A DNA stretch of 58,610 bases, taken from positions 1 through 58,610 of the forward strand of contig JBDLJM010000005.1 in NCBI GenBank assembly GCA_039714315.1, in the 5' to 3' direction. Source of the DNA: Bacteroidota bacterium. GTDB lineage: Bacteria; Bacteroidota; Bacteroidia; Flavobacteriales; JADGDT01. The notes beneath the pieces are model-generated. The model did no database searches. It saw nothing but the letters and a program-made list of their open reading frames with translations, and was not told the origin of the DNA. The position numbers were made by a program, and so were the translations under genes. Each line of letters opens with the position of its first letter. The first letter of the stretch is position 1. Below, in pieces: positions 18,278 through 26,841 of this stretch.

Positions 18278-20191
18278 TTATCTGTTTGTTAATTTAAATT
18301 TATTTTTTCCTTTTCTAAGTTTTGCGAAGGGACCGGGAATTGGGCTATTCTTTTTTATTTGATTTTTTTGGATATCATTATTTATAACGATAGGGCTTCC
18401 ATCCGGATCTTCATATAGTGCTTCAGAAGTAATTGTTGCTCCCAAAGTTTCAGTAGTAACAAGTGATGTTTTATAATTTTTCGGGAGCTTATCTAGCTTT
18501 ATCTCCAAATACATTCCATCTTTCTCTTCCAATAAATTTATTTCAGGCTTTTGGTCTGGCAGTTCAATGAAATTGCTTTCACTTTTATATGTTTTAGATC
18601 CGTTATAATGAATATTACCTTCTGCAGCATTTTCAAATTTTGCTATATCATACCCATTTAATCCATAAAACCACCCCTTACTGTTTTCCAACTTTTCCTC
18701 ACGTTTTTCTGTATTGATAAAAATATTATTGTAATATCGGTTGTCACCAAGTTGAGAATCTCTAAGTCCGGCAACTTTTGTAGAATGAGGCAAATTATAT
18801 GGTGTAAAACGTCCGCCAACTTTATTTATATGAGTTTGTCCGGCTATAAGATTGTGAACAAATGCAGCTCCTTCTGACCATTCGTTTATAGCAATATCAG
18901 AAAGCATTACATTATTATCTACCAAATATGGTCCGTGATTAACTTCAGAAAACAGGTCATCCATTGTATTGTCATAAAACAAATTACGGCTAATACGTGT
19001 ACCCTGCGCCATCCAGTCTATCCATACACCATGACCGGCATTATGAATATGATTATCTGCTATTAGCATATCAATTGCTCCATGAATCTTTATCCCAGCT
19101 ATTTCAAATCCAAAGAATGCTCGTTTTTTCCATATATCATGAATATGATTATTTGATATTTCACTAAATACTGCTCCAAGACTTCCAACAATACCGGCTT
19201 GCTCACAATTAGATATATCGTTGTTACGTACTATATGAGAACCAATATTATCTTTATTCCATCCTATTTCCAGAGCTCTAAATATTACTTCATTATAATG
19301 TGTAGCACCGTCTTTTCTGCGGTTAGCACTAGCAACATTATGTCCGGTAGATCTGTCTTTACCTAGTGTAATACCAACGCATTTTGAATTAGAAACAGTA
19401 TTGTTTTCAATAATCCATCCTTTGCTCCAATGAGTACCTATTAATCCAACTTGTTCTGCTGTAGGAGCTGCCCACTGAGTTGCTGCCATATCCATTACAA
19501 AACCTCTTACTGTTATGAAGTCAACTCCAGGTTTTTCAGGGTAAAAACAAGTAGGCCTTACATTAATTTCAATTGTGTTTTTGTTTGGGTTTTCTCCCTG
19601 AAAGTTTGCCCATATAGTTGTATTATCCCCATCAACTTCACTATACCACGTATAAAGTGACTCCTTTTTGTTTCTAGAATCAGGATACTCTTTTGGAGTT
19701 ACTACTTTATACAAAGAATCTTGTTCATAAAGAGAGCGTCCGTTTATATACACTTCACCTGTATGGTGTTTCATTTCCTTTTTTATAAACCAATCTCCTG
19801 CTATATAGTCAGAAAACGGGTTATAGTTTCCAAAAACTGCGTTTGGGACAACCGCTTTCCATACATTACCTTCCACTAATTTCCAGTTGCTTACAATTTC
19901 AGATCCTTTTATTACAACATTTTCTCCGTCGGCGGCTCGATATAGGATTCTTTGAATATCACTTTTACCCTCATTTACAGGAGATACACTTTCTCTGTAA
20001 ACTCCTTTATGAACAGTGACAGTATCTCCGGCTACCAAAATTTCTGCTGCTTTTGAAATTGTTTTAAACGGCTGAGCTTCAGTTCCGGGATTTTTATCAT
20101 CTCCATTTTTGGAGACATGGTATTCTTTTGCTAATAAATTTGCAGAAAGTGTACAAATAAATAGTACAAGGCTTAGTTTTAAAATTCTCAT
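18278..20191 (-). CDS. GH120 beta-xylosidase (parallel beta-helix)
   Basis: A 637-residue secreted protein (signal peptide about residues 1-21). It closely follows, block by block, the Thermoanaerobacterium GH120 beta-xylosidase that I recall. Shared blocks include EYHVSKNGDDKNPGT, GDTVTVHKGVYRE, YRAADGENVVIKGSE, EINVRPTCFYPEKPGVDFIT, LIGTHWSKGWIIENN and NHGPYLVDNN. The aspartate and glutamate corresponding to that family's catalytic pair are present as D392 (VWIDWMAQGTR) and E416 (FSEVNHGPYLVD). It should release D-xylose from xylo-oligosaccharide ends in the periplasm or outside the cell. The last 60 or so residues form a basic extension of unknown role. It lies 83 bases downstream of the URO-D-family gene and is probably cotranscribed with it. 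Confidence 0.88.
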   Translation of the reverse strand: MRILKLSLVLFICTLSANLLAKEYHVSKNGDDKNPGTEAQPFKTISKAAEILVAGDTVTVHKGVYRESVSPVNEGKSDIQRILYRAADGENVVIKGSEIVSNWKLVEGNVWKAVVPNAVFGNYNPFSDYIAGDWFIKKEMKHHTGEVYINGRSLYEQDSLYKVVTPKEYPDSRNKKESLYTWYSEVDGDNTTIWANFQGENPNKNTIEINVRPTCFYPEKPGVDFITVRGFVMDMAATQWAAPTAEQVGLIGTHWSKGWIIENNTVSNSKCVGITLGKDRSTGHNVASANRRKDGATHYNEVIFRALEIGWNKDNIGSHIVRNNDISNCEQAGIVGSLGAVFSEISNNHIHDIWKKRAFFGFEIAGIKIHGAIDMLIADNHIHNAGHGVWIDWMAQGTRISRNLFYDNTMDDLFSEVNHGPYLVDNNVMLSDIAINEWSEGAAFVHNLIAGQTHINKVGGRFTPYNLPHSTKVAGLRDSQLGDNRYYNNIFINTEKREEKLENSKGWFYGLNGYDIAKFENAAEGNIHYNGSKTYKSESNFIELPDQKPEINLLEEKDGMYLEIKLDKLPKNYKTSLVTTETLGATITSEALYEDPDGSPIVINNDIQKNQIKKNSPIPGPFAKLRKGKNKFKLTNR

Positions 20192-20274
20192 TTTATATTT
20201 CTTTTTAATAAAGAAAGGGGCAAATTCATAGTTCTAAAACCTAAATGGAAAAGCTACAAAACAGCCCCCTTAAA

Positions 20275-21549
20275 TCATTTTAATGCTCCAACACCCACTC
20301 CGTTGAAGACTTCTATTCCTTTTAACATTGCTAATACATTCTCAAAAGGCACATTTGCCTGAACATTATGTATTGAGTTGAATACAAAACCTCCATCTTT
20401 ACCTAGTATTTCACATTGTTTTACCACTTGTTGTTCCACTTCATTAGGTGTACCAAACGGCAATACATTTTGTGTATCAACACCACCTCCCCAAAAAACA
20501 AGATCTTTTCCATATTCCTTCTTCAGGTGATTTGGTTCCATCCCTGCTGCACTAATCTGCACAGGATTGATTATATCAAATCCTGACTCTATAAAATGAG
20601 GCATAAAATTCTCGACTGCACCACATGAATGTTTAAAAGATTTCCATGTTGTATTTTGGTGAATCCAATCGTTAATCCTTTTGTAATAAGGGTGCCATAA
20701 TTCATCGTATTGTTCAGGTGCACAGAACGATGAATCCTGTGTTCCGAAGTCGGTTCCGCAAATAAACAGGGCATCAATATTATTTCCAACAACACCATAG
20801 AATTTCTCCATGTTTTTGATAGCTATTTCTGTCTGTTTTTCGAAGATTCCGTGTAAATAATCGGTACGCATTACGGTTGACATATACCACTCGGTAATAT
20901 CTCTTATTCCCTTTGGATCGGTTAAAAACGGAGCGGGAACCAGTGCAATATCTCCAAGAGCGGTACCTCCCATATTTGCAATAATTGCTTTGTCGCTGTC
21001 TTTGTTTTTATCGATCATTTTCTTCCAGTACGCCAAATCATCATCGCTCAAATAATCGAATTCTTCAAGATTATCTTCAACATCTAATTTATCTTCATCT
21101 ATTGGGTGCTGACGAACAATTGTATCAAAAAAGTATCCCGATTTTGGCATTTTACCACTAGGCTGAGCACTAGTGTCTCCCTTTGGGTAAATTAATAAAT
21201 CACCATTATCATCCTTTATTGTTTTGAAATCATCAGAAACCAAAAGATTCTGCCCCCAAAAAGTCTCGATCTCTTTCCAGTTTTTATTTTCAAATCCAAA
21301 TATTGTATTGCGCGGATCTAAACCTATAACATCAACACCCATGGCCTCACGCAGTTCATTATCTACCTCTCCAAGCATTTGATAGGGCTCCACTACCTTT
21401 ACAGGTCTTTTTTCAAGTCCAAAGTGATTGCGCAATTGTTCAACAATTTTTACATGTATCCCGGATACAGGAGTCGATCCAAAATCAACTGCTACTTTAT
21501 CCGATTGTTTATGATTTAAACTTTGTATTACTCGTTCTTTTGAATTCAT
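20275..21549 (-). CDS. Uroporphyrinogen decarboxylase-family protein (not HemE)
   Basis: A 424-residue TIM-barrel protein of the URO-D superfamily. It opens with MNSKERVIQSLNHKQSDKVA, a hallmark of the MtaA/MtbA-like and sugar-locus branch. It contains FKHSCGAVENFMPHFIESGF and INPVQISAAGM, and ends with FVFNSIHNVQANVPFENVLAM. The HxCG element is the place where methyltransferase members bind zinc. It is longer than HemE (about 350) and its gene context (GH120, AraC regulator) is saccharolytic rather than tetrapyrrole. Members of this branch are common in Bacteroidota glycan loci, where their substrate is unknown. A methyl-transfer or demethylation role on a methylated sugar is speculative. 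Confidence 0.75.
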   Translation of the reverse strand: MNSKERVIQSLNHKQSDKVAVDFGSTPVSGIHVKIVEQLRNHFGLEKRPVKVVEPYQMLGEVDNELREAMGVDVIGLDPRNTIFGFENKNWKEIETFWGQNLLVSDDFKTIKDDNGDLLIYPKGDTSAQPSGKMPKSGYFFDTIVRQHPIDEDKLDVEDNLEEFDYLSDDDLAYWKKMIDKNKDSDKAIIANMGGTALGDIALVPAPFLTDPKGIRDITEWYMSTVMRTDYLHGIFEKQTEIAIKNMEKFYGVVGNNIDALFICGTDFGTQDSSFCAPEQYDELWHPYYKRINDWIHQNTTWKSFKHSCGAVENFMPHFIESGFDIINPVQISAAGMEPNHLKKEYGKDLVFWGGGVDTQNVLPFGTPNEVEQQVVKQCEILGKDGGFVFNSIHNVQANVPFENVLAMLKGIEVFNGVGVGALK

Positions 21550-21569
21550 TTTGGTTAGTTTATTTCCAA

Positions 21570-21635
21570 TTAATTAACTCCTACAATTTCACTAGCTCTT
21601 TGAATAGCTCCTTGAGGATCGGGACTAAAAAAATC
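21570..21635 (-). pseudogene. Possible 3' relic of a gene upstream of the URO-D gene
   Basis: In the 372-base gap before the divergent AraC gene, one minus-strand frame reads ADFFSPDPQGAIQRASEIVG then VN-stop, preceded immediately by an in-frame TGA. The amphipathic, Asp-Pro-containing ending looks like the C-terminus of a TIM-barrel enzyme, but 22 residues are too few to name it. The rest of the gap (21640-21921) is AT-rich and holds the AraC promoter; I see no other feature there. Confidence 0.3.
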
Positions 21636-21921
21636 TGCTCAATCCTGGCCTCTCATTGTTAGTGGATATGGAGATTTTTTATTTATTTTTCCATACTCTA
21701 CAGTATGGGCAATCTTTTCCAATATTTCCATTATCAATAAATCTTATTTCATTCAACTATTCTGTGCTATTCTTCTGTGATCTTTACACTGTAAAGAAAA
21801 AAAATCAAACTTTATATTTTATTACATGCATATTCACAAATATTAACTATTTTACCACAATTAACTTTAAATAGTCATTTTTAAGAATAATTAGACAAGT
21901 CAAAACTGATATATTAACCCA

Positions 21922-22788
21922 ATGAAAATATTATTTCAGCATCTCGAATCATCGGAAGATGAAACTTTTTTAACATATCACCTAAAAAAGAAATATTACG
22001 ATGTGCCCTTACATTATCATCCGGAAATAGAAATAATGTATGTAATAAAAGGCCAAGGCATGAGAATAGTTGGCAACAGTATCCAAAACTTTAAAGAAAA
22101 CGACCTTGTTATAGTAGGTTCCGGAGTATCACATGTATGGAAAAGTGATAAATCATATCATTTAGACAATGATTTGGAAACTGAATATATTGTTCTGTTT
22201 ATTAATGAAGAACTTGTAAACAAATCATTATATACCCTACCCGAATTCATTTCAATAAGGAATATGCTACTCAATTCTGATAAAGGAATTTCATTTGATA
22301 AAGAAAAATCTAAAAAACTAAAAGATTCTTTCATAGAAATAGCACAAAGTACCGGAATAAACAAACTGCACAAAACAACAAAGCTATTATCTAAACTTTC
22401 TGAAATAAAAGAAATCAAATATTTATCAGAAAGAAATCTGGCAGAAAACGATAATAACAACGACTCTGACCGTTTAAACAAATGTATAGACTACATTACT
22501 GATAATTTTCAAAATAAGATAGAACTAAAAAAGGTTGCAGATCTTGCAAGTCTTACACCTAATTCGTTTTGCAGATACTTTAAAATTAGAACTACCAAAA
22601 CCTTTTCGCAATATGTATCAGAATTAAGGACAAGCAAAGCATGCAATCTACTGATAGAAACTGATTCTACAATCGAAAATATTGCTTTCGAATGTGGATT
22701 TAACACAATGCCAAACTTTTATAAGCAGTTTAAAAATAAGTTCCATATTTTACCGAAAGAATATAGAGAAAAGTACAGGGTAGAATAA
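21922..22788 (+). CDS. AraC-family transcriptional regulator
   Basis: A 288-residue regulator. The N-terminal cupin-type sensor has the HYHPEIEIMYVIKGQGMRIV pattern, a sugar-pocket motif seen in many Bacteroidota AraC proteins. The C-terminal double helix-turn-helix spans about residues 180-288, with KKVADLASLTPNSFCRYFK as the first HTH and IAFECGFNTMPNFYKQFK as the second, ending GKxPxxYR-like (HILPKEYREKYR). It is divergent from the URO-D/GH120 unit, its likely target. The inducer is probably a pentose or oligosaccharide; this is inferred from context. Confidence 0.85.
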   Translation: MKILFQHLESSEDETFLTYHLKKKYYDVPLHYHPEIEIMYVIKGQGMRIVGNSIQNFKENDLVIVGSGVSHVWKSDKSYHLDNDLETEYIVLFINEELVNKSLYTLPEFISIRNMLLNSDKGISFDKEKSKKLKDSFIEIAQSTGINKLHKTTKLLSKLSEIKEIKYLSERNLAENDNNNDSDRLNKCIDYITDNFQNKIELKKVADLASLTPNSFCRYFKIRTTKTFSQYVSELRTSKACNLLIETDSTIENIAFECGFNTMPNFYKQFKNKFHILPKEYREKYRVE

Positions 22789-22893
22789 CGAACTTTTCTC
22801 TATATCCCTATTGTATATCGTTGATTATTGGATTTCATAATAGTTACAGAAAACAACCCCATTTAGGTTTTATTCCAATTATACCAATTACAA

Positions 22894-23454
22894 CTATTTA
22901 CCCTTTATTTCTACTCTAACTCTATACATATAATCATGGTCGTGATTATCCATTTTCTTTCTTGGGAAATAGATATAAAAATCTCCATCCACTACATGAC
23001 AATCATTAGTTGGCCCATCGAAATCTACAAAACTTGAATATGGCTGCATTTCGGTTGGTCCGGTTGCCACATCTATCACTGCTTCTTTTGTCCACTCTAA
23101 ACCATCTTCTGATGTATAAAGCAATAGTTTATTGAACTCGTGTGTTTGTACAGTCAGCAAATATTTTCCAAGAGCAGTACTATAGGCAGCATCTGCGTGA
23201 AGATTTTCTCTTCCTAATTCTACTTCGAATATTGGATCGCCCGGAATACCTGATAACCCCGGAGTTTTCCAGTTTCCATCTTTGTACTTAAACCATTCGC
23301 TTACTTTTCCTTTTTTAGCTTCTTTCAACACCTTTTTTAGTTTTGAACGAATAACAACAGGACGACGTGGCTCAGGAGTTTCTTTTTCAGAATCGTTGTA
23401 GTATAACATCATATAATCATCTTTAATTATATATGCACCACCTCCAACATTTGT
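22894..23454 (-). pseudogene. 5'-truncated glycosidase-like beta-propeller gene
   Basis: The frame from about 23454 to 22894 encodes the C-terminal 180 or so residues of a secreted beta-propeller-type hydrolase. It begins abruptly inside YITNVGGGAYIIKDDYMMLY, directly after an in-frame TAG, with no signal peptide. It ends with FDGPTNDCHVVDGDFYIYFP and RVRVEIKGK. Strand motifs such as YTSEDGLEW and SGIPGDPIFEVELG suit GH43/GH62- or DUF4185-like five-bladed propellers, but I cannot assign a family. An internal ATG at 23412 gives 172 residues, but the missing blades make an active enzyme unlikely. It abuts another truncated gene at 23457. Confidence 0.6.
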
Positions 23455-23456
23455 AA

Positions 23457-23783
23457 TATACTATTGATTTTTATTCGATGGAAGGAAAAGAATACAATCC
23501 ACTTTCTGTCGATGAAAATATTCAATTTGCTTCGATCAAAAAAGAGAGTGCAGTTAATATTTATACAAAATATAAAAATATTGTTATTAGTTCTGAGAAA
23601 TCTCTAAACGGTGCTACTGTATTTGTTTACGACCTCAATGGGCGATTACTTAAAACTAAAACAATCAATAGTCAGAGTAAAGATGTAGAGATAGAAACAG
23701 GCTTACCTAAAGGAGTATATGCTGTCAGGTTAATTTCTGTATTCTCTAAAGCATCGAAAATGGTAATTATAAAGGGAGACTAA
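23457..23783 (+). pseudogene. Truncated T9SS protein: sorting domain only
   Basis: The open frame from 23457 (ATG at 23478) encodes about 108 residues without signal peptide. It begins inside YTIDFYSMEGKEYNPL. Residues from about AVNIYTKYKNIVISSE onward form a T9SS type A C-terminal domain (ATVFVYDLNGRLL, GLPKGVYAVRLI, KMVIIKGD-stop). On its own it cannot be exported, so it is the 3' remnant of a larger secreted protein. Its 5' end is lost at the same point where the opposite-strand hydrolase is truncated. It ends 6 bases before the MFS gene, which suggests that the lost gene was once cotranscribed with that transporter. Confidence 0.7.
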
Positions 23784-23789
23784 TAAGCT

Positions 23790-25241
23790 ATGGGAAACAA
23801 ATATTTATTAAAAACAACAATAATAGCAACCTTGGGAGGTTTATTATTCGGATATGATACTGCTGTTATTTCGGGTACTGTATCTGCTTTGAAAGATTTC
23901 TTTATTATACCTCAGGGAATAGGAGAGCTTGAAGCTAATTCGCTACTTGGCTTTGTAGTTTCCAGTGCTTTGATAGGAAGTATTATTGGAGCTTTCAGCG
24001 GTGGAATTATTTCGAAAAAGTTCGGACGAAAAAAAGGATTGATTATTGCCGCGACTTTGTTCTTGATATCAGCATTAGGTTCTTCGATGCCGGAATTAGG
24101 CTTTGCTCCGATTGGAGAAGGAAGTTATATTCATTTGTATCAATTTGTGTTTTATAGAATAATCGGTGGGGTAGGAATTGGTTTAGCATCGATGTTATCG
24201 CCTATGTATATTGCCGAAATTGCACCTTCCGATAAGCGAGGAGCTTTAGTTAGCTTTAATCAGTTTGCAATAGTATCGGGTATATTAGTTGTGTATTTTG
24301 TTAACTATTCTATAGCTTCACAAGGAGATGATTCCTGGATAAATGCAATTGGCTGGCGTTATATGTTTGCTTCCGAGGCAGTTCCTGCAATAGTATTTTT
24401 AGTATTGTTATTGTTGGTTCCCGAAAGTCCAAGATGGCTTATACTTAACAACAGAGAAGAAGAAGGAACAGATATCTTGACTAAGATAAATGGAGAAGAG
24501 AAGGCAAAGATAATATTGGAAGAGATAAAAGCTTCTTCGGGGCATCACACTTCTTTATCAATGTTTTCGTACGGTTCATTAATCCTTGTTATTGGAGTTA
24601 TGCTAGCTGCATTTCAACAGTTCTCGGGAATTAATGCAGTATTGTATTACGCTCCCGAAATATTCAAGAGTATGGGATATGGTACCGATTCGGCCTTAAT
24701 GCAAACAATTATTGTAGGGGTTATCAATGTGATATTTACTATAGTTGCAATTAAAACAGTCGACAAATATGGAAGAAAACCTTTAATGATATGGGGTTCA
24801 GTATCGATGGGGTTAAGCATGATTTCCTTAGGCTTAACTTTCTATTTTGATAACGTAGGAATATTGGCATTGATTTTTATGCTGATGTTTATTACATCAT
24901 TTGCCCTATCATCGGGACCGGTAACATGGGTGTTATTAACCGAATTATTCCCAAATAAAATCAGAGGAAAAGCAATGTCGCTTGTTGTTGCTACAACATG
25001 GATTACAAACTATATTGTTTCGTGGTCTTTCCCTGTAATGAACGATTCGAGTTATTTAACTGACAGATATAACCACGGTTTTGCGTACTGGGTTTACGGA
25101 ATAATATCAATAGTCTCGGCGGTATTTGTTTGGAAGTTGGTTATGGAAACAAAAGGAAAAAGTCTCGAAGAGATTGAGGCTGCCTGGAAAACAGGGCAAA
25201 AGTATTTATTCACCAATTTTTATTTTTTAAGGAGTTCATGA
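23790..25241 (+). CDS. MFS sugar porter, XylE-type D-xylose:H+ symporter (paralog 1)
   Basis: A 483-residue 12-helix sugar porter. Family signatures are GGLLFGYDTAVISGT in helix 1, GRKKGLIIAATLF (loop 2-3), RIIGGVGIGLASMLSPMYIA, VPESPRWLI, QQFSGINAVLYYAPEIF, DKYGRKPLM, and ETKGKSLEEIE at the C-terminus. It is a close paralog of the transporter at 32168-33586. It differs at the very end: where the paralog stops shortly after the EIEA segment, this one continues with 15 or so unrelated residues (TGQKYLFTNFYFLRSS), as if the original stop had been lost. It lies 6 bases after a truncated T9SS gene. The substrate, D-xylose or another pentose, is inferred. Confidence 0.88.
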   Translation: MGNKYLLKTTIIATLGGLLFGYDTAVISGTVSALKDFFIIPQGIGELEANSLLGFVVSSALIGSIIGAFSGGIISKKFGRKKGLIIAATLFLISALGSSMPELGFAPIGEGSYIHLYQFVFYRIIGGVGIGLASMLSPMYIAEIAPSDKRGALVSFNQFAIVSGILVVYFVNYSIASQGDDSWINAIGWRYMFASEAVPAIVFLVLLLLVPESPRWLILNNREEEGTDILTKINGEEKAKIILEEIKASSGHHTSLSMFSYGSLILVIGVMLAAFQQFSGINAVLYYAPEIFKSMGYGTDSALMQTIIVGVINVIFTIVAIKTVDKYGRKPLMIWGSVSMGLSMISLGLTFYFDNVGILALIFMLMFITSFALSSGPVTWVLLTELFPNKIRGKAMSLVVATTWITNYIVSWSFPVMNDSSYLTDRYNHGFAYWVYGIISIVSAVFVWKLVMETKGKSLEEIEAAWKTGQKYLFTNFYFLRSS

Positions 25242-25254
25242 TTACTTCGTAATT

Positions 25255-25482
25255 AAAATAAATTCGCACATAAATCTCTCGCAAAGGCGCTAAGCCGCAA
25301 AGATTTTATAAATTTTCTTAGCGTCGTTGCGCCTTTATTATGATAATATCTATTTTTATAGTACTTCATGATTGCTTACGCAGTTGCGAGATAAAATGAA
25401 AGAAAAAAAGTTAAATGTTTTGCATTGAAGGTAAATACTGTTAATGGGGTTAAGAAGTTATAACATGTAACCTTTTAACCCC
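25255..25482. repeat. Intergenic small hairpin repeats
   Basis: The 267-base gap contains the inverted segments GCAAAGGCGCTAAG and CTTAGCGTCGTTGCGCC (about 25277-25337). A near-direct repeat TTCATGATT-C-TTACG-like segment occurs at about 25236 and 25366. A hairpin with arms GGGGTTAA and TTAACCCC lies at about 25445-25482. No gene is visible. It separates the + strand MFS gene from the convergent GH172 gene. Confidence 0.4.
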
Positions 25483-25508
25483 ATAACCTTTTAATCTTCT
25501 AACCTTTT

Positions 25509-26789
25509 TTAAAGTCCTATCTCCTGATCAGTCTGCTCAATTTTCTTATTTCCTTCCAAATTCTCTGTTCTTTTCTCAACTTCCGCCAATACAGGTAAAT
25601 TACTTTCAGGCTTGTCTAAATAGAAGTATGCAGTAGCCGAATAATCGTCTCTTCTATAGAAGTTTGCCCATCCTGCTCTAAGGTCTTTATCTGTTATATC
25701 CGCTAGTTTTAATTCGGGGTTATCCAACATACTAGCAAACTTGTTTGCCGCTTCCAGATCTTTTTGAACAGATACAATTTTTAATTCAGCACCTTTATCA
25801 ATAAACGACTGAACTCTATCGGGAGGAAAACCGCCTAAAGCCTGAATAGTAGCTTTAAAATCGCTATAGAAATAAATAGGATCTTTGATGTGGTAGCGGT
25901 AAAACGACCATCTTCCTTCTTCCGGTTCGCCTATTAAACAACCTTGATAACGGTGATTGTATCTTCCTTGACCCCAAGCAGTGCCTATGTAATCTTCGGT
26001 TCCCGAACCTACCATTGTTGGGGTTTCTCCATCGCCATCCAAATACATTTTAACTTCACCTTCGCCCCACCACGAGTCTTCGTAATCGGGATTTGTAATA
26101 ACGCCAATGTGACTTCCTATAAAACGACCTGTACCTTCTACTTTTGGTAAAATCTCAAAATCTTTCCCTATTTCTGTTCTGTGAACTCTGTTCCAGTGCG
26201 TGTGGAAGTAAAGTATTTTATCAAAAGGTTTTGGCGAAATTGTATAATCGATATCATAAAATATCATTCTCTGCTCTTTCTTTGTTTCGTTTGTTACAAC
26301 AATCTTTGCCGATTTATTAAAAGGCATTGGTATTGATGCGTTGAACGAACGTGCCTCCGGGTCTGAGAAAAATACTTCCTCGTGTGCAACCTGTTTACCC
26401 AAATCTATTCCAAAGAAATCACCAAATGGTGCCGATACAGCAGGTTTCTCCGCCCCATCCCAATACATGTCGATTCTCATTCCGCGCAACATTTCGGGGC
26501 TGCGATCCATAATTGTAAACCACATACGGTGAATAGTTCCGGGACCTTTTACATCGAACATCACCTTCGATTCTCCTGCTTCTATCCTGTCGAAAGCATG
26601 TCCTTTTCCTCCCTTGTTTTCGAGTCCGCCCTTACCCTTTTCGCCATATTGGTTTTCGAAACTTACCCAGCGCGATTGTGTTCCGTCGGGATATGAGAAT
26701 AGCTCTCCTTTAACCTCGTTACTTTCCTGTTTACATGCCGATATTGCAACTATGGCAAGTGCTCCTATGATTAGTTTTTTTAGGTTCAT
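25509..26789 (-). CDS. GH172 (DUF2961) lipoprotein, single-module
   Basis: A 426-residue lipoprotein; the lipobox is AISACKQ with C19. The body is the two-jelly-roll DUF2961 fold now classified as GH172. The family includes alpha-D-fructofuranosidase/difructose-anhydride enzymes and exo-alpha-D-arabinofuranosidases. The catalytic-glutamate regions are visible: WWGEGEVKMYLDGDGE (E243/E245) and GSGTEDYIGT (E265). Further family blocks are GPGTIHRMWFTI, FGDFFGID and IPMPFNKSAKIVVTN. It follows the large GH172 gene by 52 bases on the same strand. It should act on furanosides of D-arabinose or D-fructose; the exact substrate cannot be read from sequence. Confidence 0.85.
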   Translation of the reverse strand: MNLKKLIIGALAIVAISACKQESNEVKGELFSYPDGTQSRWVSFENQYGEKGKGGLENKGGKGHAFDRIEAGESKVMFDVKGPGTIHRMWFTIMDRSPEMLRGMRIDMYWDGAEKPAVSAPFGDFFGIDLGKQVAHEEVFFSDPEARSFNASIPMPFNKSAKIVVTNETKKEQRMIFYDIDYTISPKPFDKILYFHTHWNRVHRTEIGKDFEILPKVEGTGRFIGSHIGVITNPDYEDSWWGEGEVKMYLDGDGETPTMVGSGTEDYIGTAWGQGRYNHRYQGCLIGEPEEGRWSFYRYHIKDPIYFYSDFKATIQALGGFPPDRVQSFIDKGAELKIVSVQKDLEAANKFASMLDNPELKLADITDKDLRAGWANFYRRDDYSATAYFYLDKPESNLPVLAEVEKRTENLEGNKKIEQTDQEIGL

Positions 26790-26841
26790 TTTTTTAGCCG
26801 CGAATGCGCGAATTATATTGTCGCCTACCGGCGACAGTTAT

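Noticed and set aside
20275-21549. Annotating the URO-D-family gene as hemE
   Set aside because: The protein is about 70 residues longer than HemE, has the MtaA/MtbA-style N-terminus and HSCG element, and is located in a sugar locus with no other heme genes.
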